A stretch of DNA of 64,000 nt from JAJPIG01 sp035531675 (GTDB lineage: Bacteria; Desulfobacterota; Binatia; Binatales; Binataceae): NCBI GenBank assembly GCA_035531675.1, contig DATKSL010000031.1, forward strand, positions 1 to 64,000, written 5' to 3'. Under the pieces are notes generated by a model. It did no database searches, was not told the origin of the DNA, and saw only the letters and a list, made by a program, of their open reading frames with translations. A program made the position numbers and the translations under genes. Shown here piece by piece: positions 16,885 to 25,278 of the stretch; positions within the stretch are counted from its first letter, which is position 1, and each line of letters starts with the position of its first letter.

Positions 16885-17720
16885 GATGCAAACGCCTCCG
16901 TGAGTGGATTTGGCTGCGCCGCGCGGCCGTGCTTCAGACCCCACAGCACCAGGTGCAGCGCCCCGTCCTGATTCTCGACCAGCGCGGTACAACTCTCGAC
17001 CCAGTCGCCGTCGTTGACGTACCAGATCTGATCGAGAAAGCGCTGTTCAGGCTGATGGCTATGGCCGCAGATGACGCCATCGACACGATATCGGCGGGCG
17101 GTCTCGAATACCGCGCGGTCGAACGCGACCCGATCGAACTCCGTCAGATAACGTACCACGCTGTTCACACGCCGCTTGAGCCAGCGCGCGCGACGACTAT
17201 GTCTGAGGCGTTCGCGGTTGTACCAGTCATTCACCCGCAGCGCCATCGTGTACGCGCGACTCCCGATGAGCGACGGCCAGCGCGCGGCGTTGAACGACTC
17301 ATCGAACTGATGGCCGTGCATCACCAGCATCATTCGCCCTTCGGCAGTGCGATGTATCATCTGCGTCGCGACCGGTGTTCGACCGATCAACTTTTGCACC
17401 AGGTCGAGATGAAACTGGTCGTGGTTGCCGGGCAGAAAGACCACGTTGGCGCCGCGCATGCGCCAGCGCGCGATCTCCCGCGCCACTGCTCGCTGCGCCG
17501 GACTCCAGTACCACCAGCGACCCTGGTTCCAACCGTCAACGATATCGCCGACCAGGAAGAGGTTCTCGGCCTCGCTCTGGCGCAGAAAGTGAAGCAGCGC
17601 CTCGGCTTTGCAGCCGCGCGTGCCAAGATGAACGTCGGAAATCCAAATCGAACGATAGGAATTGATGGCGGCCGGCATAAGTCCGGCAAAAGCGATGGAT
17701 TGTTCCATCAGGTCGGCCAT
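16881..17720 (-). CDS. UDP-2,3-diacylglucosamine diphosphatase-like metallophosphoesterase
   Basis: A 279-residue calcineurin-like phosphoesterase with all metal-site motifs: DVHLG, GDIVDGW, GNHDQ, MHGHQFD and CGHSHQPE. The wording matches the LpxH-related family that hydrolyses UDP-2,3-diacylglucosamine in lipid A synthesis, though relatives act on other lipid substrates. It overlaps the glycosyltransferase gene by 4 nt, so a shared lipid substrate or pathway is likely. It is slightly longer than E. coli LpxH (about 240 residues), hence the -like label. Confidence 0.8.
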   Translation of the reverse strand: MADLMEQSIAFAGLMPAAINSYRSIWISDVHLGTRGCKAEALLHFLRQSEAENLFLVGDIVDGWNQGRWWYWSPAQRAVAREIARWRMRGANVVFLPGNHDQFHLDLVQKLIGRTPVATQMIHRTAEGRMMLVMHGHQFDESFNAARWPSLIGSRAYTMALRVNDWYNRERLRHSRRARWLKRRVNSVVRYLTEFDRVAFDRAVFETARRYRVDGVICGHSHQPEQRFLDQIWYVNDGDWVESCTALVENQDGALHLVLWGLKHGRAAQPNPLTEAFAS

Positions 17721-17966
17721 CAGCCGTTTACCTAACCCTGACTAGCCACTCCATTGCGGGGCCATCAGCGAATAAACTTTCATCAGCACGCTACTACCGA
17801 TACGCTATGCAAGGCGCCAGGTCGATATTCTCTTTGACTATGGCTTTAAGTGTTGACTCGAAGCGGATTATCAAATTGTTAATGATAGACTACGTCTGCC
17901 AATATCAATTCGCGCCCGAGAGCCGCGCGCTGCTATGACCAACGATTTGCGGGCGATGCGGAGCGA

Positions 17967-19196
17967 TTAGAATTCGTTGGCGCGGGCGATATTTCCGAGC
18001 CACGACGCGCTCGGCTTCACCGTCCGCCGCTGCGACTCGCGATCGACGGCGATCAGGCCGAACTTCGGCGCATAGCCGAATATCCACTCGAAATTATCCA
18101 GCGCCGACCAGTAAAAGTATCCGCGTATGTCGATCCCGTCGCTGAGACAGCGAGTCACTCCGGCCAGCGCGCGTTGCAGGTACGCGATGCGCCGCTGGTC
18201 GTCGTCAGTGGCGAGGCCGTTTTCGGTCACGATCACCGGAACTTTGGCCTGCTGATATGCATAGCGGATGGTTGCCTCGAGCGCCTCGGGCCAGAATTCA
18301 TAGCCCATTTGAGTGAGCTCGACTCCGGGCTGGGGTCCCAGCGGTCCCTGCGGACCGAAGCGCTGCCGCGTGTAGGTCTGCACGCCGATGAAATCATCGC
18401 GCCGCGCCGCCTCAAGAAATATCCCCTCGGCCTGGTAGCGTGCGCGCCGCTGCGCATCCTCGCCGCCCGCAGCGGGCTGCATGTCGGTCATCGCCAGCGT
18501 CATGCCGACCGGAAAGCGGCCGCGGCCGGCGCGCAGCGCGTCGGCACCGAGGCGATGAGCCTCCAACAGCACGTCGCGCGAGCGGCTGCGCACGCAGAAC
18601 GGGAAACTCGAGAACGACTCCGGATCGACGCCGCAGGCCGCGGCCGCCGCCGCCCGGAACGGAGCCTTCAGAATCGCGTCGTCGATATGCAGGAAACCCC
18701 ATTGCTGCAGCAGGATGCCGAGGTTCAACTCATTGAGCGTGCAGGCCACATCGATCAGATCGCCGAGGTGCTCGACGGCGCGCTCGCAGTAGCGCGCGAA
18801 ACGCCGCGCGGTCTCAGGCGACTCCCATCCGCCGCGCGCCGCAAGCCATCGCGGCGAGGTGAAATGATGAATTGTCACGACCGTCTTCAGCCCGTGTTGT
18901 TTGCAGGTCGCGAGCATCCGCCGATAGTGATCGAGTTGCGCGAGCGAAAATTCGCCCTCCTCCGGCTCGATACGCGCCCATTCGATCGAGAAGCGATAGG
19001 CATTGAAGCCGAGCATCGCCAGCAACGCGACATCCTCGGGATAGCGATGGTAGTGATCGCAGGCGTCGCCGGAACGCTCCATGAACACGCTCCGCTCGAC
19101 GTGCTCGAGCAGCCACGAATCGCAGTTGACGTTGTTGCCTTCGACCTGATGGGCGGCGGTCGCGGCGCCCCACAGAAAGCCGTCGGGAAATTTCAT
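17967..19196 (-). CDS. Glycoside hydrolase family 1 beta-glycosidase
   Basis: A 409-residue GH1 enzyme with the N-terminal signature FLWGAATAAHQVEG. The acid/base is E156 in TLNELN (most GH1 enzymes have NEP) and the nucleophile is E324 in VTENG. The substrate-site Trp region is YWSALDNFEW near the C-terminus. At 409 residues it is shorter than typical 440-470 residue members. It carries no signal peptide, so it is cytoplasmic. The gene is monocistronic by spacing; GGAG lies unusually close to the ATG. Confidence 0.9.
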   Translation of the reverse strand: MKFPDGFLWGAATAAHQVEGNNVNCDSWLLEHVERSVFMERSGDACDHYHRYPEDVALLAMLGFNAYRFSIEWARIEPEEGEFSLAQLDHYRRMLATCKQHGLKTVVTIHHFTSPRWLAARGGWESPETARRFARYCERAVEHLGDLIDVACTLNELNLGILLQQWGFLHIDDAILKAPFRAAAAAACGVDPESFSSFPFCVRSRSRDVLLEAHRLGADALRAGRGRFPVGMTLAMTDMQPAAGGEDAQRRARYQAEGIFLEAARRDDFIGVQTYTRQRFGPQGPLGPQPGVELTQMGYEFWPEALEATIRYAYQQAKVPVIVTENGLATDDDQRRIAYLQRALAGVTRCLSDGIDIRGYFYWSALDNFEWIFGYAPKFGLIAVDRESQRRTVKPSASWLGNIARANEF

Positions 19197-19547
19197 TGCT
19201 CCGGCCGCTGCCCGCTCGATTCGGCTGTCATCAACCGAACATCATGCTCGAATGGCGCGGTGCGAGCAATTTTCGATCGGTTCAGTCGGCGAATCGGTGA
19301 GCTTGTGGGCCGCTCGTAACCGAACGTTAATTTATTCGTTACCGACGGGGCGCTGGACGACATCCTGTGCCGCATGCAAGCGCATCAACGCAAGAAGATG
19401 TCCCGCCTGAGGATCCTGCATCTGAAACCTCGGCATCAGGCGACCACGCGGACCAAGAGCAACGGCGGACCAACCGTCGCCGCCGACCCGGCCAAAATCG
19501 TCAACCCCTGAATCTTCAGCCCGGCCCCGCTCGGGACGCGGCAGGTA
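19197..19547 (+). other. Intergenic region, no supported gene
   Basis: This 351-bp stretch upstream of the GH1 gene holds only short frames. One ATG frame (19374-19511, 45 residues, very basic) has no recognisable similarity or ribosome site, so I do not call it. Nothing else stands out. Confidence 0.5.
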
Positions 19548-20012
19548 TCAGGCGGCGAGGGTTCGGGATTTGAAGTTATTGCCCCAGGCCAGCACGAACA
19601 GCTTGATGCGATTTTCCAGCTCAGTGAATGAGCGGCGGAAGGCGGCTTTGCAGCGCACCGCATCGCCCTTGATGGCGGCCGGATCGGTGATGCGCCACTG
19701 CGCCTTCAAAGGGCTGTCGGGGAAGCGGCTCCACAAGCTCTCGGGCAGTTTCTCGCCAACGCTGATGACGAAATCCATCACCGGCGCCGTGCTGCCCATG
19801 AACTGCTCGCATCGCACGCCCTGCTGATTGTTCCAGAGCTGGTGGGATTTCAGGAGATCGACGGCCAGCGGATGGCTGTCGGCGGCCTCGCCCGTCGCGT
19901 ACCAGGCATGAAATCTGTCGCTCGCCCATCGATTCAGGAGCGCCTGTGCCATGAGGCCGCGGCTGGGCTCACCGGCACACACGAAGAGCAGGTTGTAAAC
20001 TTGCGGCGGCAT
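19548..20012 (-). CDS. ArsC-like low-molecular-weight phosphatase-fold protein, atypical
   Basis: A 154-residue protein with the thioredoxin-coupled arsenate reductase/LMW-phosphatase layout: FVCAGEPSRGLMAQALL gives a C-x5-R loop (C12, R18), then SHPLAVDLL, APVMDFVIS and the acid region ITDPAA. In true ArsC the loop is CTGNSAR and a second Cys follows VFTV; here the loop is CAGEPSR and that segment reads VISVGE, so the resolving cysteine is absent. The fold is convincing, but arsenate reduction by the usual Cys relay is not supported. AAGGAG precedes the ATG. No ars genes adjoin. Confidence 0.65.
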   Translation of the reverse strand: MPPQVYNLLFVCAGEPSRGLMAQALLNRWASDRFHAWYATGEAADSHPLAVDLLKSHQLWNNQQGVRCEQFMGSTAPVMDFVISVGEKLPESLWSRFPDSPLKAQWRITDPAAIKGDAVRCKAAFRRSFTELENRIKLFVLAWGNNFKSRTLAA

Positions 20013-20224
20013 GGCCCCACGCTCCTTGACTATCTTGAACCGCGCGCGGTCCGGGATGTCAGTAATTCGCGACGGTGTGCGATTTTACGAGAGCTCCCCC
20101 ACCCAAATCGAACCGACCACGTTCACCCGACAGCTTCGTTCAATTACGCCTACAGGGAACCGGATCGCATTCCCGCCTGTCAAGGAAAATGGCCATCCGG
20201 ACCCGGCCAGTTGTGGACAACCGG

Positions 20225-22810
20225 CTACCCTGAATCGCCGAGCAGCCGGCGCATCAAATGGTGCTTGGCAACTTCAACCAGTGCCAGATAGGTCACCGTA
20301 GCCGCCACCAGAAACAGGAAAAATCCGAGCGGCAGGGGGACGAATCCAAGCGGTTTGGCGAGCCGGGTGAACGGCAACCAGGCCCCGACGATCACGATCG
20401 CGATGGTGGTGATGGCCAGCGGCATACTCGGCCGATCGCTCCACGGACGGCCGACCGTCCTGATCACGAACAGCACCAGGGTCTGGGTCGCCAGCGATTC
20501 GACGAACCATCCGCTATGAAACAACGCCTCGGAGGCATGAAAGACCTGGAGCAGGATGAAAAAGGTCAGAAAATCGTAGAGCGAGCTGATGGGACCGATC
20601 AGCAGCATGAAATTGCGGATCATCGAGATATCCCAGCGCTGCGGTTTGACGATGTAAGCGCGGTCGACGTTGTCGGTCGGGATGGTTATCTGGGCCAGGT
20701 CGTAAAGAAAGTTGTTGAGCAGAATCTGCGTCGGCAGCATCGGCAGAAACGGCAGAAAAAGTGTCGCCGCCGCCATGCTGAACATGTTGCCGAAGTTCGA
20801 GCTGGTGCCCATCAGCAGGTACTTGAAGACGTTGCCGAAGGCCTTGCGCCCTTCGATTATTCCGGCATGCAGGACGTCGAGGCTGGGCTCGAGCAGGATT
20901 ATCTCGGCCGAGTCCTTCGCCACGTCGACCGCGTTGGCGACCGAGATGCCGACGTCGGCCGCTCGCAGCGACGGCGCGTCGTTGATTCCGTCGCCCATGA
21001 AGCCGACCACATGGCTGCGCGCCTTGAGCGCGCGGATGATGCGGTTTTTCTGCGCCGGAGAGACGCGGGCGAAAACCTCGTGCGCTTCGGCCAGATACGC
21101 CAGCGCGACATCGCCCAGCCGCTCGATCTCCTCGCCCAGCACGATGCGCTCGACATCGATGCCGACCTGGGAGCAGACGTGCCGCGCGACCAGTTCGCCG
21201 TCGCCGGTCAGCACCTTCACCGCCACGCCGTCGCGGCGCATCGCCGCGACCGCTTCCGCCGCGCTCGCGATCGGCGGATCGGAGAAGGTCAGGAACCCCG
21301 CCAGCCGCAACTCGCGCTCATCGGCAACCGTCAGTCCTTCGCCCCGTTCGACCGCACGATAGGCGACCGCAAGCACCCGGAAGCCCCGTGCGCCGAGCGC
21401 GCGCTGAATCTCCTCGCAGCGCTTGCGCGCCTCATCGTCGAGCGGCCGGGTCGCCTCGCCGTCCTCGTAGGTAGTGCAGGCCGCCACCACGGTTTCGGGG
21501 GCCCCTTTCGCGATCAGCACAAACTTGCTGTCCTTCTCGACCACGATCGAGAGCATCCGGCGCTCGAAGTCGAACGGAATCTCATCGGTCTTCCGGTAGC
21601 CGTCCTCCGGCGGGCCGGTGCGCTTGAGGATCGCGCTGTCGAGCGGGCTTCTGATCCCGGTTTCGAAGCGGCTGTTCAGCGAGCCCAGAAAAAGCGCGCG
21701 CTCGGCCGGCCGCCCCAGCGCGTCGAGCGTCTGATCGAGGCTCATCTCGCCGCTGGTCAGAGTGCCGGTCTTGTCGGTGCACAGCACGTCGATGCTGCCG
21801 AAGTTCTGGATCGCCGCCAGATGCTTGACGATGACTTTCTTGCGCGCCATCCGCACCGCCCCGGTCGAGAGCGTGACGGTCGTGATCATCGGCAGAAATT
21901 CCGGGGTCAGCCCGACCGCGAGCGCGACCGCAAAAAGCAGCGACTCCAGGGCGTTGCGATGAAGACTGATATTGACCAGCAGGATGAACAGCACCAGGAC
22001 GAAGACGGTTTCCATGATCAGGATGCCGAACTGCTTGGCGCCCCGTTCGAACTCGCTCTCGGGCGGCCGCTCGGCCAGCCGCATCGCGATGTCGCCAAAC
22101 TGGGTGGCGCGACCGGTGGCATAGACCATCGCGGTCGCGATGCCGCTGATCACCGAAGTTCCGAGGTAAACCAGGTTGTCAAGGTCGGCGCCGGGCGTGA
22201 CCGATTTTTCGGCCGGGAGCGATTCGCCGGTGAGCGCGGCCTGCTGCACGTGGAGGTCGCGGCTCTCCAGCAGGCGGGCGTCCGCCGGCACCAGGTCGCC
22301 GGCCGAGAGCCTGACCGCGTCGCCCGGAACGATCGTACGCCGCGGCACTTCGATCCAGCGTCCGTCGCGCAGCGCGGTGGCCGTGGGAGCCACGCCCGCG
22401 CGCAGCCGCTCGACCGCCTTCTGCGATCGATAGGTCTGGAAAAAGTTGAGCGCGATGCTCAGCGCCATGATGATGGCGATAATCGTCGCGTCGACCACCT
22501 CGCCCACCACCGCCGAGATGGCAGCCGCACAGAGCAGGATGATTACCAGCGGGTTCGCACAGAAGCCCAGGAAATCGACCAGCGGGCCGGCGCGGCGAAC
22601 CGTCCCCGGCTCGTTCGGCCCCACCCGCTCGAGGCGCCGCTGCGCCTCGTCCTGACTCAGCCCGGCCGCGCTGCTATCCAGACGCTGAAAAAATTCAGTC
22701 AGCGGTTGTCGCGCGAGATCGGCGCCCGCCGCAGCCGATGCCTGAGCATTCGAAGCGGCCGCCGGCCCGACCGGCTGACTCGCGGGGTGCGAGGTGTTCG
22801 CGCCTGCCAT
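20225..22810 (-). CDS. mgtA: Mg2+-translocating P-type ATPase (MgtA/MgtB type)
   Basis: An 861-residue P3B-type ATPase. It shows the actuator motif TGES (194-197), phosphorylation site DKTGTLT (D346), KGAPE in the nucleotide domain, the hinge GDGINDAPSL and about ten membrane segments. NNFLYDLAQITIPTDNVD in the C-terminal membrane half is the hallmark of MgtA/MgtB importers. It moves Mg2+ into the cytoplasm at the expense of ATP. It lies 116 nt downstream of an NtrC-type regulator, with a candidate sigma-54 promoter in the gap. The longest antisense frame opposite it is a GC-driven shadow. Confidence 0.93.
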   Translation of the reverse strand: MAGANTSHPASQPVGPAAASNAQASAAAGADLARQPLTEFFQRLDSSAAGLSQDEAQRRLERVGPNEPGTVRRAGPLVDFLGFCANPLVIILLCAAAISAVVGEVVDATIIAIIMALSIALNFFQTYRSQKAVERLRAGVAPTATALRDGRWIEVPRRTIVPGDAVRLSAGDLVPADARLLESRDLHVQQAALTGESLPAEKSVTPGADLDNLVYLGTSVISGIATAMVYATGRATQFGDIAMRLAERPPESEFERGAKQFGILIMETVFVLVLFILLVNISLHRNALESLLFAVALAVGLTPEFLPMITTVTLSTGAVRMARKKVIVKHLAAIQNFGSIDVLCTDKTGTLTSGEMSLDQTLDALGRPAERALFLGSLNSRFETGIRSPLDSAILKRTGPPEDGYRKTDEIPFDFERRMLSIVVEKDSKFVLIAKGAPETVVAACTTYEDGEATRPLDDEARKRCEEIQRALGARGFRVLAVAYRAVERGEGLTVADERELRLAGFLTFSDPPIASAAEAVAAMRRDGVAVKVLTGDGELVARHVCSQVGIDVERIVLGEEIERLGDVALAYLAEAHEVFARVSPAQKNRIIRALKARSHVVGFMGDGINDAPSLRAADVGISVANAVDVAKDSAEIILLEPSLDVLHAGIIEGRKAFGNVFKYLLMGTSSNFGNMFSMAAATLFLPFLPMLPTQILLNNFLYDLAQITIPTDNVDRAYIVKPQRWDISMIRNFMLLIGPISSLYDFLTFFILLQVFHASEALFHSGWFVESLATQTLVLFVIRTVGRPWSDRPSMPLAITTIAIVIVGAWLPFTRLAKPLGFVPLPLGFFLFLVAATVTYLALVEVAKHHLMRRLLGDSG

Positions 22811-22899
22811 CAGAGGCCCGATGAAATGCCGTGCGCCATCCGACCGCGAAGTCCGCTTTTATTCAGACCATCGCGATGAACAGCGTATTGCGTCATGGT

Positions 22900-22915
22900 C
22901 GCAATGGCTCTGCCC
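22900..22915 (-). promoter_or_regulatory. Candidate sigma-54 promoter upstream of mgtA
   Basis: Read on the minus strand the site is GGGCAGAGCCATTGCG. Compared with TGGCAC-N5-TTGCW it keeps the invariant GG and GC with the exact 10-nt spacing and matches 8 of 11 defined positions. It lies between the sigma-54-dependent regulator gene and mgtA, about 80 nt before the mgtA ATG. The prediction comes from one site read by eye. Confidence 0.4.
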
Positions 22916-22926
22916 GCACCCGTGCG

Positions 22927-24258
22927 CTAGTCGATTCCGTAGCGCTTGCGCTTGCGCCACAGCGTCGTGACGTTGATTCCGAGCACCGCCGCCGCCTCTT
23001 CCAGGGTCGGGCTCTCCGCCAGCACACGCACGATATGCTCGCGCTCTTTGGTTTCGAGACTTGCGGCCGTGGCAGCCGGCGCAGGCGCATCGGCGATCTC
23101 GCGGAACACGGTATCCGGCAAATCGTCGGGCCCGATCTCGTCGCCCCGGCATAGCACCGCGGCGCGCTCGATAGCGTTGCGCAACTCGCGGACATTGCCG
23201 GGCCATCGATAGCGGTTGATCGCTGCCGCCGCTTCGGCCGACAGGCGCAGCGCGGGTTTGCGATTACGCAGCGCCGCGCCGCGAAGCATCCACTGCGTCA
23301 GCGCCGGGATATCTACGGCGCGCTCGCGCAGGGCCGGGATGCGGAGCGCGATCACGTTGAGGCGATAATAGAGATCCTCGCGGAAGCGGCGCGCCGCCAC
23401 CTCGGCGGCCAGATCGCGATTGGAAGCCGCGATGATCCGCGCGTCGACCCGGATGGTGCGCTCGCCGCCCACCCGCTCGAAACTCTGCTCCTGCACGAAG
23501 CGCAGGAACTTGGTCTGCAACGATCCGGACAGGTCCGCGATCTCGTCGAGGAACACGGTGCCGCGATCCGCCGATTCAAGCCGCCCGCGCTTGTCCTTGA
23601 CGGCGCCGGTAAATGCGCCCCGCATGTGGCCGAACAACTCGCTTTCGAGCAGCTCGTCGGAAAGCGTGGTGCAGTTCACCATCACGTACGGATTTTCGCG
23701 CCGCGGGCTCCATCGATGAATCTGGCGGGCGAGCAGATTTTTTCCGGTCCCGCTCTCGCCGCTGAGCAGCAGCGTCGCCTCGCTGGCGGCGGCCTGACGC
23801 GCGGTCTCGAGCAACGCGGTCATCGCGGAGCTTTGCGATTCGAGCAGCGGAACATCTTCGATTACCGCATGCAGCGCGCGGTTTTCCGCCTGGAGATCCT
23901 GCATCTGCAGGGCGCGTTCGACCCCGTGCTGAATCTGCTCGAGCGAGAACGGCTTGGGCAGATAGTCGTACGCGCCGCTCTTCATCACCGCCACCGCGTT
24001 TTCCACCGTGGCATACGCGGTCATCAGGATGACCAGGCATTCGGGCCGCCGCCGTTTGATCTCCCGCAGCAGCTCGAGCCCGTTGGTCTCGGCCATCCGA
24101 AAGTCGGTCAGCACCAGGTCGACCCGCTCCTGGGCGAAGATGCGCAGCGCTTCGGCCGCGCTGTCGGCCAGCCGCACCGTGTAGGTCAACGAGCCAAAGA
24201 AGCGGCCCAGCGTTTCGCGGATATTCTTGTCGTCGTCGACGACCAGCAGCGTGGCCAT
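22927..24258 (-). CDS. NtrC-family sigma-54-dependent response regulator
   Basis: A 443-residue regulator with three domains. The receiver (1-120) has D8/D9, phosphoacceptor D52 (VLTDFRM) and the conserved Lys in YLPKPF. The AAA+ domain has Walker A GESGTGKN, the sigma-54 contact loop GAFTGA and Walker B VFLDEIADLS. The Fis-type helix-turn-helix ends TLEEAAAVLGINVTTLWRKR. It activates RpoN promoters when phosphorylated. No histidine kinase gene adjoins, so it is an orphan here. The ATG at 24258 with GAGGGTG upstream matches the receiver start; the longer frame adds a non-conserved tail. mgtA is the nearest downstream gene. Confidence 0.93.
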   Translation of the reverse strand: MATLLVVDDDKNIRETLGRFFGSLTYTVRLADSAAEALRIFAQERVDLVLTDFRMAETNGLELLREIKRRRPECLVILMTAYATVENAVAVMKSGAYDYLPKPFSLEQIQHGVERALQMQDLQAENRALHAVIEDVPLLESQSSAMTALLETARQAAASEATLLLSGESGTGKNLLARQIHRWSPRRENPYVMVNCTTLSDELLESELFGHMRGAFTGAVKDKRGRLESADRGTVFLDEIADLSGSLQTKFLRFVQEQSFERVGGERTIRVDARIIAASNRDLAAEVAARRFREDLYYRLNVIALRIPALRERAVDIPALTQWMLRGAALRNRKPALRLSAEAAAAINRYRWPGNVRELRNAIERAAVLCRGDEIGPDDLPDTVFREIADAPAPAATAASLETKEREHIVRVLAESPTLEEAAAVLGINVTTLWRKRKRYGID

Positions 24259-24310
24259 CGTTTTCACCCTCAGGATCGCCGGCGCGCGATCGAATCGCGA
24301 GCGGCGCCGC

Positions 24311-25177
24311 TCACAGGCCCACGCGCCGCGCTGGCGCCGGCTCGCTGCGCGGCCGTTCAAGATGCGGCAGGCCGGGGGCGCGTCCGGGGGCGCGCAGTTC
24401 CAGGGTCGCGGTGATCCGCGCCGAGGCCTGCAGCAGCGCCGGAACGAAATCGCGCTTCATCTGGGCAACGGTGACGCGCGAGGCGTGGCCGCTCAGGTTC
24501 ATCGCGGCGATTACCTCGCGGGTGGCGTCACGAATCGGCACCGCTACCGAACGCACGCCTTCTTCGAGCTCCTGGTCGACCAGCGCCCATCCGCGCTGCG
24601 CGACTTCGCCCAGCAGCGCGCGTATCCGCGCCACATCGACGACGGTGCGCGGCGTGAACCTGGTCAACTCGGCGCTCTCGAAGTAGCGCTCGCGCTGAGC
24701 TTCGCTCGCATAGGCCAGCAGCACGCGGCCCATCGAAGTGGCCGCCGCCGGCAAGCGTGAGCCGATACCCAGCGTGACCGTCATGATCCGCTTGGTCGGC
24801 ACGCGCGCCACATAAACGATGTCGCTGTCCTGCAGCACCGAGATCGAGCACGATTCATGGAGCTGGGCGACCACCGCCTCCATGTGCGGCTGCGCCACCT
24901 CCCACAGCGGCGTCGACGAGAGGTAGGCATAGCCGAGGTCGAGCACCCGGGGCGTCAGGGCGAACAGCTTGCCGTCGAAGCTCGCGTAGCCGAGATCGGT
25001 CAGGGTCAGAAGAAAGCGGCGCGCGGTGGCGCGCGACAGATGGGTGCGTTGCGCGACCTCGCTGATGGTGAGACGCTGATGGTCGCGGTCGAAGGTGCGG
25101 ATCACGGCCAGGCCGCGGGCCAGCGATTGAATCAGCAGCGCTTGAGAATCGTCACTTGACAGTGGTTTTATATCCAC
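24311..25177 (-). CDS. IclR-family transcriptional regulator (PcaR/PcaU-like)
   Basis: A regulator of about 288 residues: N-terminal winged helix (QSLARGLAVIRTFD, LTISEVAQRTHLSRATARRFLLTL) and the IclR effector domain (GSRLPAAATSMGRVLLA, GWALVDQELEEGVRSVAVPI). Its closest known functional types are PcaR/PcaU/PobR, which sense beta-ketoadipate-pathway compounds. The frame opens at GTG 25201, but that codon lies inside an inverted repeat and beside candidate promoter elements; GTG at 25177 is the more likely start. It is divergent from the CoA-transferase and hydroquinone genes, its probable targets. Confidence 0.85.
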   Translation of the reverse strand: MDIKPLSSDDSQALLIQSLARGLAVIRTFDRDHQRLTISEVAQRTHLSRATARRFLLTLTDLGYASFDGKLFALTPRVLDLGYAYLSSTPLWEVAQPHMEAVVAQLHESCSISVLQDSDIVYVARVPTKRIMTVTLGIGSRLPAAATSMGRVLLAYASEAQRERYFESAELTRFTPRTVVDVARIRALLGEVAQRGWALVDQELEEGVRSVAVPIRDATREVIAAMNLSGHASRVTVAQMKRDFVPALLQASARITATLELRAPGRAPGLPHLERPRSEPAPARRVGL

Positions 25178-25183
25178 GATAAT
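25156..25183 (+). promoter_or_regulatory. Sigma-70 promoter of the CoA-transferase/hydroquinone operon
   Basis: A perfect TTGACA (25156-25161), a 16-nt spacer and GATAAT (25178-25183, 5 of 6) point toward the CoA-transferase genes. The expected start of transcription, near 25190, falls inside the inverted repeat at 25187-25220. Confidence 0.6.
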
Positions 25184-25186
25184 CGA

Positions 25187-25220
25187 GTTCACATCATACA
25201 CGGATGTGCGCTATGCGAAC
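25187..25220. promoter_or_regulatory. Candidate IclR operator (imperfect 34-bp inverted repeat)
   Basis: The outer arms are GTTC/GAAC, followed inward by CAT/ATG and CAC/GTG in register. In all, 10 of 17 symmetric pairs match. It overlaps the start point of the plus promoter (25156-25183) and lies within a weaker minus-strand promoter for the regulator (TTGTTC at 25222-25217, TATGAT at 25198-25193). Binding here could repress or activate both directions. Confidence 0.5.
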
Positions 25221-25278
25221 AAGCAGGCGGCGCTGATGATCACGCCGGCTGCGACCGATTAGGACCCTGCGATAACCA

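Noticed and set aside
20011..20301. A 96-codon frame before and overlapping the mgtA 3' end
   Set aside because: No recognisable similarity, no ribosome site, and it overlaps the real genes at both ends.
20258..22879. An 873-codon open frame antisense to mgtA
   Set aside because: Arg/Asp/His-rich shadow typical of high-GC DNA; the opposite strand encodes a complete P-type ATPase with all motifs.
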